A stretch of 64,000 nucleotides of DNA from Micromonospora eburnea (GTDB taxonomy: Bacteria > Actinomycetota > Actinomycetes > Mycobacteriales > Micromonosporaceae): contig NZ_FMHY01000002.1 of NCBI RefSeq assembly GCF_900090225.1, positions 4,402,001 through 4,466,000 on the forward strand, in the 5' to 3' direction. Made by a program: the position numbers and the translations under genes. How positions within the stretch are numbered: the stretch's first letter is position 1; every line of letters begins with the position of its first letter. The notes beneath the pieces were generated by a model. It made no database searches. It was not told the origin of the DNA and was given only the letters and a program-made list of their open reading frames with translations. Below, one piece after another: positions 23,844 to 32,043 of the stretch.

Positions 23844-25880
23844 GTGACCACCCCCAGGCGATTTCGTTCCGCCGTATCCGTGCTGGTGGCCGCGGCTGTC
23901 CTCCCACTCGGCACAGCCGCCGCAGCAGGGCCGCCCGCGGTGCCGCCGCAGTTGGCCACACACGGTGCCTGCGACCCGATCGACCCGACGGCGTGCCTGC
24001 TGCCCTTCCCGAACGACTACTTCACCGTGCCCGACCCGACCAGCCACACCGGCCGGCGGGTGCAGCTCCCGGCCACCTCGATGCCGGCCAACGTCCGCGG
24101 CGTCCCGATCGACCCGACGGAATGGAACCGGCAGGACGGATACAGCCCCGGCACGCCGATCCTGGTACACGTGGCCGGGCTCGACGCCGCCGCCACCGGC
24201 ATCGCGCCGGTCACCGACATCGGCCGCTCGCTGGCCCCGGACGCGCCGATCGTGCTGCTCAACACCGCCACCGGCGAGCGCACGCCGTACTGGGCGGAGC
24301 TGGACGCGCACGCCGCGGCTCAGCCCGACCGGCGGCTGCTGATCATCCGGCCGGCGGTCGCGCTGACCGAAGGCACCCGATACGTCGTGGGGCTGCGCGG
24401 CCTGCGGGACCGGAACGGCGCGCTGATCCCGGCACCGGCCGCGTTCCGGGCGTACGTCACCGGCGCCGGCGCCAACCCCGGGGACCGCCGCGCCCCGCAG
24501 ATCAAGCGGATCCTCGCCAACCTGACCACCGCCGGCGTCAAGCGGCACGACCTCTACCTGGCCTGGGACTTCACGGTGGCGAGCCGGCAGGGCTTGACCG
24601 GACGGATGCTGGCGATCCGCGACGGCGCGTTCGCCGCCCTCGGCGCGGCCGCGCCATCGTTCACCGTCACCCAGGTCGTGAACTACCCGCCGGAGCAGGA
24701 TCCGCGGATCGCCCGCCAGGTGAGCGGCACCATCGACGTACCGTCCTATCTGACCGGCAGCGGCGGGCCCGGGTCGCGACTGCACTACGGGCCGGCCGAC
24801 GGCGACGGTAAGGCGCACACGCCGGATGCCCTGCCCACGCCGTCGGGCGCCACGGTACGGGCCGACTTCGTCTGCAACATCCCGCGCAGCGCCTCGGCCG
24901 CCGCCCCGGCGCACCTCTCGCTCTACGGCCACGGCCTGCTCGGCCAGCCGACCGAGATCAACGCCGGCAACGTCAAGACCATGTCGGCCGTCCACGACTT
25001 CACCTTCTGCGCTACCAGCTGGATCGGCATGGCCAACGCCGACGTCCCGTACGTGGCCGGCGCCTTCACCGACCTCAGCGCCTTCCCCGCGGTGGCGGAC
25101 CGACTGCAGCAGAGCTTCCTGAACTTCCTCTTCCTGGGCCGGGCGATGATCCACCCGGACGGTTTCGCGGCCCACCCGGCGTTCGAGGACGCCAACGGGC
25201 AGCCGCTGATCGACGGGCCGGGTGGGCTGCACTACGACGGCAACAGCCAGGGCGGCATCAACGGTGGCGCCCTGACCGCTATCGCTCAGGACTGGACCCG
25301 GTCGGTGCTCGGCGTGCCGGCGATGAACTACTCGACGCTGCTGCAACGCAGCGTCGACTTCACGCCGTTTCAGAACATCATGGACCAGTCCTACCCGGAC
25401 AAGGTCGACCAGCAGCTGATCTTCGCGCTGCTGCAGATGCTGTGGGACCGGTCCGAGGCCAACGGGTACGCCCAGCACATGACCGACGACCCCCTGCCGG
25501 GCACCCCGGCGCATCAGGTGCTGATGCACGTGGCCTTCGGCGACCACCAGGTCTCGCCGGCCGCGGCCGAGGTCGAGGCACGCACCATCGGTGCCCGCCT
25601 GCACACCCCGGCGCTCGCCGACGGTTGGTCGCTCGACGTCAAGCCGTACTGGGGCATCACGCCGATCCCGGCGTACCCGTACACCGGCTCGGCGATCGTG
25701 ATCTGGAACAGCGGTGCCGCCGCCGCGCCACCGCCGGCGAACCTCCCGCCGGTCGGGGCGCAGTACGGCGACGATCCGCACGAGTTCCCGCGCGCGCAGC
25801 CCGGGGCACAGGAGCAGAAGGCAAGGTTCCTGCTCACCGGCAGCATCGTCGACGTCTGCGCGGGGGCGCCCTGCCCGTGA
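23844..25880 (+). CDS. Secreted alpha/beta-hydrolase-like protein
   Basis: The 678-residue product starts at GTG 23844 (AAGGAG seven bases before; GTG 23841 is the alternative) with a signal peptide VSVLVAAAVLPLGTAAAA. After ~320 residues of beta-rich sequence comes an alpha/beta-hydrolase region: oxyanion-type YGHGLLG (361-367) and the nucleophile elbow G466-N-S468-Q-G-G. The His may be in HVAFGDHQVSP. Similar large secreted proteins are found in actinomycetes and myxobacteria without assigned substrates; an esterase or lipase role is plausible. It follows the LPMO gene but is separated by a terminator. Confidence 0.75.
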   Translation: MTTPRRFRSAVSVLVAAAVLPLGTAAAAGPPAVPPQLATHGACDPIDPTACLLPFPNDYFTVPDPTSHTGRRVQLPATSMPANVRGVPIDPTEWNRQDGYSPGTPILVHVAGLDAAATGIAPVTDIGRSLAPDAPIVLLNTATGERTPYWAELDAHAAAQPDRRLLIIRPAVALTEGTRYVVGLRGLRDRNGALIPAPAAFRAYVTGAGANPGDRRAPQIKRILANLTTAGVKRHDLYLAWDFTVASRQGLTGRMLAIRDGAFAALGAAAPSFTVTQVVNYPPEQDPRIARQVSGTIDVPSYLTGSGGPGSRLHYGPADGDGKAHTPDALPTPSGATVRADFVCNIPRSASAAAPAHLSLYGHGLLGQPTEINAGNVKTMSAVHDFTFCATSWIGMANADVPYVAGAFTDLSAFPAVADRLQQSFLNFLFLGRAMIHPDGFAAHPAFEDANGQPLIDGPGGLHYDGNSQGGINGGALTAIAQDWTRSVLGVPAMNYSTLLQRSVDFTPFQNIMDQSYPDKVDQQLIFALLQMLWDRSEANGYAQHMTDDPLPGTPAHQVLMHVAFGDHQVSPAAAEVEARTIGARLHTPALADGWSLDVKPYWGITPIPAYPYTGSAIVIWNSGAAAAPPPANLPPVGAQYGDDPHEFPRAQPGAQEQKARFLLTGSIVDVCAGAPCP

Positions 25881-25979
25881 CGAGCGAGCGCGGCCAGATG
25901 TTACGGGCCTCCATGGCCGTCCTGGATGAGGCATGCTGGCTCCGTGGTCGCAGGCGCACCCGTGGAACGAGTTGATCCC

Positions 25980-26987
25980 ATGGCAGGACCTCCCCGGCCG
26001 GAGGAGGCACAGGACGCCGCGGAGCTGGTGGCGGCGCTACGCCGGTTGCGGTTGTGGTCCGGGCTGGCCTACCGCGAGCTGGAGCGCAAGGCGGCGGCGG
26101 ACGGCGCGGTGCTTCCGAGCAGTACGATCGCCACCGCCCTGGGTCGTCCCACATTGCCCCGCGAACAACTTGTCGAGATGCTGGTCAGGGCCTGCGGGCT
26201 CGGCGACGCCGAGGTGGACCGGTGGCTCGCCGCACGCAAGCGCATCGCGATGCTGGACGAGAGCAGCCCACAGGCGGGCGCCCAGAGCGTGGCGGTGGAG
26301 CCGACAGAGCCTGAACCTGCCCTCTCGTCGGCGCCTCCCGAGCCTGGCCCGTCGCGTGCCCGCCGGTCCCGTAGACCGGCGCTGCTGGCGCTTGTCACGG
26401 GCCTTGTCCTGGTCGGACTGGGTGTCGGCGGGTACGCGCTGTCCATCGATGAGGACCGGACGGCGACCACGCGGACGCCGGCTGCGGACGCCGCGACGTC
26501 TGGGCTGGGTCCGCCCATCGGCGATGCCGGTAGTTTCGTCCAGATCCGTGCGGCGCACTCCCCTGAGCTGTGCCTCAGCGAAGGGCGCGACGAGCGGGGC
26601 CGCTACCCGAACGCGGTCGCCGCCCTGCGGCCCTGCCAGGCCGTGCCCCCTCGGACATTCCTGGAACCGGTCGGCGCCGAACTGGTGTTCATCAAGTGGC
26701 TCAGCCCCACGGAGGGCACCGGCTGTCTCACGCTGCTGACCGACGGCGTCGCCGAGAACCTGCTCGAGCCGCAGAACGAATGCAGTGAGGTCCGGTACCA
26801 GCAGCTGTTCCGGTTCGAGCGGCTCGGCCGGGCACCGACCGACCGTTACCGCCTGCGGTCCGCGCACACCGGGCGGTGCATCGGTCTGCTCGACGACACC
26901 GCCACAGCGGGCGCGACCGCGGTGCAGGAGGACTGCACGAAAGCGCCAGAGCAGGAGTTCCTGATCGACCTGTTGCCATCCGCCTGA
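25980..26987 (+). CDS. HTH-membrane-lectin-like protein
   Basis: The 335-residue protein has an N-terminal helix-turn-helix-like domain (about 10-95: LVAALRRLRLWSGLAYRELERKA, STIATALGRPTLPREQLVEMLVRACG), an acidic Pro-rich linker, one transmembrane helix (about 133-154) and an extracellular ricin-type/beta-trefoil-like C-terminal domain (about 175-335, with CLSEG, CLTLL, CIGLLDDTATAGATAVQEDC). Such architecture suggests a membrane-bound DNA-binding or signalling protein that senses a carbohydrate outside. Earlier in-frame start codons add only a short non-conserved stretch. It ends convergently with the giant-gene operon. Confidence 0.8.
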   Translation: MAGPPRPEEAQDAAELVAALRRLRLWSGLAYRELERKAAADGAVLPSSTIATALGRPTLPREQLVEMLVRACGLGDAEVDRWLAARKRIAMLDESSPQAGAQSVAVEPTEPEPALSSAPPEPGPSRARRSRRPALLALVTGLVLVGLGVGGYALSIDEDRTATTRTPAADAATSGLGPPIGDAGSFVQIRAAHSPELCLSEGRDERGRYPNAVAALRPCQAVPPRTFLEPVGAELVFIKWLSPTEGTGCLTLLTDGVAENLLEPQNECSEVRYQQLFRFERLGRAPTDRYRLRSAHTGRCIGLLDDTATAGATAVQEDCTKAPEQEFLIDLLPSA

Positions 26988-27071
26988 GCCGGTCACCCGA
27001 CAGTCGGCGGCCGGTGGCGGCCGTATGGCGCAGCCAGCCGTCGCTGGCAGCCGACCACCACGTCGGCGCGT

Positions 27072-27096
27072 CGGGCCGGGCGGCCCGCCCGGCCCG
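27072..27096. terminator. Bidirectional terminator ending the giant-gene operon
   Basis: The perfect 11-bp stem CGGGCCGGGCG/CGCCCGGCCCG with a 3-nt loop lies between the convergent stops at 26987 and 27154. It defines the 3' end of the seven-gene operon. Confidence 0.8.
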
Positions 27097-27153
27097 GTCA
27101 CGATCAACCGCAGCTGCTGGGGTAGCCGGCGACCTGCCGTCGCTCAACCGGCG

Positions 27154-28170
27154 TCAGTAGGTCACCCGCACCCCCATCTCCCGCCAGGTCTGCCGGCCGA
27201 CGATCCCGTCCACCGCGATCCCCCGCATCCGCTGGTACCAGCGCACCCCGGCCTCGGTCTTGGCCTCGAACCGCCCGGTCACCCGGCCACACCGCCGCTC
27301 GCCGATGAACCGCTGCACGAACGCCACGTCCTCGCCGCTCGTCGCGGCCCGCAGGGTACGCGATCCGGGCTCCCGCCGCGCCGGTTCCGGTGCGGGCGCC
27401 GGTCGGGTGGTCGCCTCGCGCAGCGCGGCGAGCGTCTTCGGGCCGACGACGCCGTCGACGGTGAGCCCCCGCGCCTGCTGGAAGTCGCGTACCCAGGCCT
27501 CCGTCCTGGGGCCGAAGTCGCCGTCCACGGTCAGCTTCGCGCCGAGCCGGTTGGCGAGGGTCTGCAACTCGCGTACGTCGCCGCCCTTACCGCCCCGGCG
27601 CAGGGTCCGGTCGCCGAGTCTGGGCACCGGGGCCTCGGCGATGCCCCAGCCCACGGTGCTGGACTCCAGTGCCCGGTCGTGACTGACGCTGACGTGCAGG
27701 TGCTTGTCGTGCGGGTTGCTGCCGGTGTACCGGGCCGCCGCGAACGTGCGGGTCCGGCTCCAGACCGTCCGGTCGAAGATGACGTACTGGGTGGACGGGT
27801 GGGCGATGCACTTGCGGACGACCAGCATCGGGTCGACACCGTCGATGTCGATGTCGAGGGCGTTGACCGACCGGTTGTCGGCGTCCGGGTTGTGGTCCGA
27901 CCGGGTCGCCTGGTGCGCGGCGTCCCCGATCCAGCCGTCGGATGCCCGGTCCCGGTGCGGCCAGCGCCGGTCGACCTCGTCCCGGAGCGCCTTCAACACC
28001 GGTGCCAGGTGGTAGGCCGCCAGCGCGGCGGACTTCGACCCCGGCCCGTCGGCGGCCTGCTCCTCCTCGTGCCCGAAGAGGTCGTACTCGACCGGCTCGC
28101 CGATCCGGCTCTCCGGGTCGTCGTCCTCGGGAACCCGGTCGAGGTCGGGTTCCACGGCGGGGCTGTTCAT
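27154..28170 (-). CDS. Endolysin-like M15 peptidase with two peptidoglycan-binding repeats
   Basis: The 338-residue protein starts with an acidic tail, then a zinc peptidase domain of the D-alanyl-D-alanine/L-Ala-D-Glu endolysin type (about 45-165): SDHNPD (91-96), ALDIDID (104-110) and HDKHLHVSV (154-162) supply the metal and catalytic residues. Two PG_binding_1 repeats follow (about 188-250 with LTVDGDFGPRTEAWVRDFQQ, and 272-335 with IAVDGIVGRQTWREMG). It should cut peptide cross-links in peptidoglycan. There is no signal peptide, so it needs a holin, cell lysis or another route to reach the wall, as for phage lysins. Its ATG overlaps the previous stop (ATGA). It is the last gene of the operon. 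Confidence 0.88.
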   Translation of the reverse strand: MNSPAVEPDLDRVPEDDDPESRIGEPVEYDLFGHEEEQAADGPGSKSAALAAYHLAPVLKALRDEVDRRWPHRDRASDGWIGDAAHQATRSDHNPDADNRSVNALDIDIDGVDPMLVVRKCIAHPSTQYVIFDRTVWSRTRTFAAARYTGSNPHDKHLHVSVSHDRALESSTVGWGIAEAPVPRLGDRTLRRGGKGGDVRELQTLANRLGAKLTVDGDFGPRTEAWVRDFQQARGLTVDGVVGPKTLAALREATTRPAPAPEPARREPGSRTLRAATSGEDVAFVQRFIGERRCGRVTGRFEAKTEAGVRWYQRMRGIAVDGIVGRQTWREMGVRVTY

Positions 28171-30089
28171 CTCTCCTCCTTCGGCTGGCTGGCGGATTCC
28201 GGCGCGGCGGTGGGAGACGGGACCTCGACGGCGGGCGGGACGGTGGGCATCGCCGCCCGCTCGGCGGCGGCAGCGGCCAGCAAGCCGGAGAACAGCGAGG
28301 CGGCGAGCACCTCCGGCTGCAACGGATCGATGTCCGCCCGGATCGCGGTGACCTGCCAGTAGAACCCGTGCGACGTCCTGGTCCCGTCCACGGTGCGGAC
28401 CCGGAACTCACCGGCGGTGACCCGGGAGGCGGCCAACGGCGACACCGGTTCGTCGCCCTCCAGGATCGGGGTGAGCTGGACCGTCCGGTCCTCCAGCCGG
28501 GTCAGCGCCTCGAAGTAGTCGGGTAGCTCGACCGTGGCGACGCCGTCGACCAGCCGCCCCTCGCCCCGGTAGTAGACCCCCTGCTCGGGCCCCTCCAGCG
28601 CGGCGTGCACGAGCATCCGCCGGTCGGCGGCGGCCGGATCATCGAGGGGGTGGTCGATCAGGAAGGACTTCCCGCCGGAGGCGTAGATCGTGCCGCTCGT
28701 GCCGTTCAGGATGATCTTGTGTGGACCTCGGACCGGCCCGACGTAGACGGCACCGGCCGCGAAGAGGTCCCAGGTGGCGATGCCGCCGCCGCTACCGGGC
28801 GGGATCCAGCCGGGTGCCATCGTTACGCCGAGGTTGCCGACGATCTCCGCGTTGCCGCCGACCCAGGCGCGCTTCTCCACCCGCAACGCGCCCGCGTCCC
28901 CGCCGGTGTTGCCCTCGGAGACGACGCTCACGCCCTCCGGTCCGGCCAGGGTTATTCGCTGCCCCCGCAGGGTCATCCGGCCCGGGGAGTCGACCGTCCG
29001 GTCCCCGCCGCCCAGACGCACGTCGCCGTTGAGTGTGGTGGCGCCGCCCACGACCAGGTCGCCGCTGGCGCCGCTCTCCCGGACCAGGATCAGCCCGCTG
29101 GCGGCCCGGAGCGCCGCCTGGCCGTCGGTGTGCAGGTTGAGCCCGCCCCGCCCGCTGACGCTGGTCGCCCGCAGCTCCCGCACCTGCAGGTCGGCGTACG
29201 GCTTGCTGTGCAGGGCATAGTCCAGGCTCGGCCAGTCGGCGCTGCGGTCGACCAGTTCGAAGCCCCGGCCGGGGCGGAACGAGAACTGCGCGTGCTGCAC
29301 CCCGGGCCCGAAGAAGCCGAGCGCGGCGAGCACCTTGTCGGCCTGCACCGGCGCCCCGTGCAGGCTGCCCATGTGCAGCATGCCGTGGCTGATCCGGAGC
29401 CGGTCCGCCCCGGCCTGGGCGAACGCGATCGCGTCATCCGGGTCGTTGTGGTTGGCGATCCGCAGCACGGTGTTCTCGCCGTCGACGATGGAGTAGCGGA
29501 TGAACGCCTCGTCGCCGCTGGCCCCGACCGGGAACTGGATGCCGGACTGCGGGGTGTCGCCCATGGTGGGCACGATCGCCCCCGCCGGCACCCGCAGCCC
29601 GGCGGCCCGCCGGCCGGTCTCCTCCACCGTCACCACGCCCTGCCGGCGGGCGACCGTGCCCAGCACGATCTGCCGGCCGGGGTCGGCGGGGGCGGTGGTC
29701 GAGACCGTCACCACGCCCCGCTCGGTCCACCGGGTGTCGCCGGCCACGCCGCCCTCGTCACGTCGGTCGGTGAGCTGCTGGAAGTAGCTCAGCACGACCT
29801 GGAACGCGCCATCGCCGGGCAGGCTCACCCGCAGGTCGGACGGAAGCACGATGACCGTGCCGTCGGCGTCGATCGCCACCCCCTCCCGGACGGTGACGTC
29901 GCTGCCGGTGGCGGCCAGTTCCAGCCCGCTGACCACGCCCACCGGTTGCAGCAGGCGGGCGGCGAGATTCTGCCGGGACAGCAGGTAGTCGACCGCCTGG
30001 GCCAGGTCGGCCGCGCGCAGGTACTGGTGGTCGTAGTACCGGGGGCGCGCCATGGGCAGCGGCAGGTTCAGCTTCCAGTTGATCGTCAT
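28167..30089 (-). CDS. Phage-tail-fibre-like protein
   Basis: The 640-residue protein opens with YYDHQYLRAADL and LLQPVGVVSGLEL, then VTVREGVAIDADGTVIVLP, a beta-rich arrangement typical of tail or baseplate-associated proteins. The middle part is low-complexity beta repeats (VSGRGGLNLHTDGQAALRAA, VVGGATTLNGDVRLGGGDRTV) suggesting a trimeric fibre. Near residue 490-570 is a conserved block, SFLIDHPLDDP, LVHAALEGPEQGVYYRGEG and VELPDYFEAL, found in tail-fibre and related adhesion proteins. ATG 30089 is preceded by GGAGATGC. It lies directly before the lysin gene. Function as an adhesive or receptor-binding fibre is inference. Confidence 0.7.
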   Translation of the reverse strand: MTINWKLNLPLPMARPRYYDHQYLRAADLAQAVDYLLSRQNLAARLLQPVGVVSGLELAATGSDVTVREGVAIDADGTVIVLPSDLRVSLPGDGAFQVVLSYFQQLTDRRDEGGVAGDTRWTERGVVTVSTTAPADPGRQIVLGTVARRQGVVTVEETGRRAAGLRVPAGAIVPTMGDTPQSGIQFPVGASGDEAFIRYSIVDGENTVLRIANHNDPDDAIAFAQAGADRLRISHGMLHMGSLHGAPVQADKVLAALGFFGPGVQHAQFSFRPGRGFELVDRSADWPSLDYALHSKPYADLQVRELRATSVSGRGGLNLHTDGQAALRAASGLILVRESGASGDLVVGGATTLNGDVRLGGGDRTVDSPGRMTLRGQRITLAGPEGVSVVSEGNTGGDAGALRVEKRAWVGGNAEIVGNLGVTMAPGWIPPGSGGGIATWDLFAAGAVYVGPVRGPHKIILNGTSGTIYASGGKSFLIDHPLDDPAAADRRMLVHAALEGPEQGVYYRGEGRLVDGVATVELPDYFEALTRLEDRTVQLTPILEGDEPVSPLAASRVTAGEFRVRTVDGTRTSHGFYWQVTAIRADIDPLQPEVLAASLFSGLLAAAAAERAAMPTVPPAVEVPSPTAAPESASQPKEER

Positions 30090-30213
30090 TGCATCTCCGA
30101 ACGGATCGGGGTGTCGGGGACGAGCGGGCCGGCGGGCCCGAAGTCGGTCGAGGCCGGGACCGGTGTCGGCCTCCGGCGGTACGCCGCCGCCCGGGTCGAC
30201 CGGGCGACGGCTC

Positions 30214-32043
30214 TCATCGGGGCTGTACGGCGTCGTAACGCAGGCCGCTGGAGACATCGCCGCCGGTGGCGTGCCGGGACCGGCCCAGCCACAGGTGCAC
30301 CGAACCGTCCGACCAGCGGGCGAGCTGCCAGCGGCGTACCACGCGCAGGCCGGCCCGGCCGACCTCCTCCTCGGGGATGGCGAGTTCCACCAGGCCGGTG
30401 CCGTCCGGTCCGGGGCGCCAGTCGAGCACCTGGCTGTGCCCGGTCGCCGGCACCGGCGGGCCCTGCTCGGAGGCGACCTGGATCGGGACCCGGCGCAGCC
30501 GTACCCGGGTGGGGTCACCGTCCCCGGCGGTGGGCACCAGCGGCACCCAGTTCTCCGGCACGGTGCTGGCCAGCGTGTACGCCAGCTCCGGCACGTCCGC
30601 CCCGGTGGGCGCCGGACGTGGCGGTACGGCCACCCGGGCGACCTGGGCGGTCCGGTCGATCGGCCGGCCGGTGGCCCCGGTGACGGTACGTTCGATCGCC
30701 CAGACCAGGTTCGCCATCTCGTCCCGGCCGAACCGGACCTCCTCCACCGGGTCGGAGTCGACGGTGGTCGCCGCGGTCGGGGGCAACACCAGCACCTCAG
30801 ACGGTTCGCCCGCCACCGGGTTCCAGGGCCGGAACAGCGCCCAGCCCCGGGTGTCGGGCGCGGCCGGCACCAGTGTCTGGGTGCCGAAGGTGTCGGTGAC
30901 GATCAGCGACCGGATCCGGGTGGCCGAGCCGACCGGCAGTTCCAGCGGCACGACGAAGTGGTCGTTGGCGTAGACCAGGCCGAATTCCAGGAGGAACATC
31001 CGGCCCAGGTCGGCGGCGCCCGCCCCGACCTGGGCCAGGTTGATCCGCGAGTCCTCCAGCTCCCAGAACCGGGTCGACGGCATGCCGGCATAGGTGACCG
31101 GCATCGGCAGCGTCACCCGGACCAGGTCGGGGCGGTCCGAGGGCGGGGTCTGGAGGGTCTCGTCGGGCCGGTGGTCGAAGTGGTACCAGTCCAGTCGGTC
31201 GCCGTCGTACTCCCGGGCGGCGAGCACCAGTTCCCCGTCCGGTCCGGCGGCGCCGACGGCGAACTCGTACTCCAGCCGTTCCCGCTGCCAGGCGGAGCCC
31301 TCGGTCCCCGCCACGCTGACCAGCGGATAGAAGTCGCTCGGCGGCCAGGGCGGGGTCGCCGGCCGGGGGTCGACCCCCGGGGAGATCACCGCCGGCAGTT
31401 GCAGCAGGTAGCCGCCGGGCGGGCCGGCGGGCCGCTCGGACACGCCGAGCCAGCCCAGCCAACCGGCGATCGCGGTCCGGACCGCGCCGGCCAGGGCCTC
31501 CGGCACAACCTCGGCGAACGTCCCGTCGGCGATCGCCCGCAGGAGTCGGTCGCCGTGCGGCACCCGGCCCGCCATCAGCCGCAGGTAGCCCGCGGTCTCG
31601 GGGTCGAGCCGGGACGGCGCGTCGGCGGGCACGGCCGGAACCGGGTAGCTCGCGGCCACCACCGGAGCCAGCGATCCGGCGCCGACCTCGGCCAGCAGGC
31701 GCAGGAACTGCTGCCCGGTCTCCACCGAGAACCGCAGGTCGTCGGCGGTGCGGGCGCTCTCCCGCTCGACGTACGCCTCCAGCGGCACCTGGCCGGGCAG
31801 CGGAATGGCGTCTCCGGTCCGCCCGCCGGCCCGGTACCGGGTGAGTGGAAGCACCTCGGCCTGTACCCGGGCCGCCACCGGCGAGCCCGCGTCCTCACCG
31901 AGGAACTCGCCGAGCTGCCACTGCCGGCCCAGCAGCCACAGTGGATCCGCGGTACGCGCCTGCAGCGCCGGGCTCAGGTCCGCGCGCCGGGTCCGCGGCT
32001 CCAGCCTGGTCCAGCTGGTCACCGACGGCGTGCCGTCCGTCAT
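30214..32043 (-). CDS. Unrecognised 609-residue operon protein
   Basis: I do not recognise a named family. The N-terminal 60 residues contain a striking conserved-looking block, RTADPLWLLGRQWQLGEFLGEDAGSP. Further on, LVYANDHFVVPLELPVGSATRIRSLIVTDTFG and the C-terminal RVVRRWQLARWSDGSVHLWLGRS look like conserved cores. The protein is acidic, rich in beta-strand-forming sequence and without signal peptide or membrane helix. Its ATG overlaps the stop of the 1547-residue gene by 4 nt, suggesting the two products are made in fixed ratio and may bind each other. An upstream open frame in the same phase is not homologous to anything visible and was not included. Confidence 0.8.
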   Translation of the reverse strand: MTDGTPSVTSWTRLEPRTRRADLSPALQARTADPLWLLGRQWQLGEFLGEDAGSPVAARVQAEVLPLTRYRAGGRTGDAIPLPGQVPLEAYVERESARTADDLRFSVETGQQFLRLLAEVGAGSLAPVVAASYPVPAVPADAPSRLDPETAGYLRLMAGRVPHGDRLLRAIADGTFAEVVPEALAGAVRTAIAGWLGWLGVSERPAGPPGGYLLQLPAVISPGVDPRPATPPWPPSDFYPLVSVAGTEGSAWQRERLEYEFAVGAAGPDGELVLAAREYDGDRLDWYHFDHRPDETLQTPPSDRPDLVRVTLPMPVTYAGMPSTRFWELEDSRINLAQVGAGAADLGRMFLLEFGLVYANDHFVVPLELPVGSATRIRSLIVTDTFGTQTLVPAAPDTRGWALFRPWNPVAGEPSEVLVLPPTAATTVDSDPVEEVRFGRDEMANLVWAIERTVTGATGRPIDRTAQVARVAVPPRPAPTGADVPELAYTLASTVPENWVPLVPTAGDGDPTRVRLRRVPIQVASEQGPPVPATGHSQVLDWRPGPDGTGLVELAIPEEEVGRAGLRVVRRWQLARWSDGSVHLWLGRSRHATGGDVSSGLRYDAVQPR

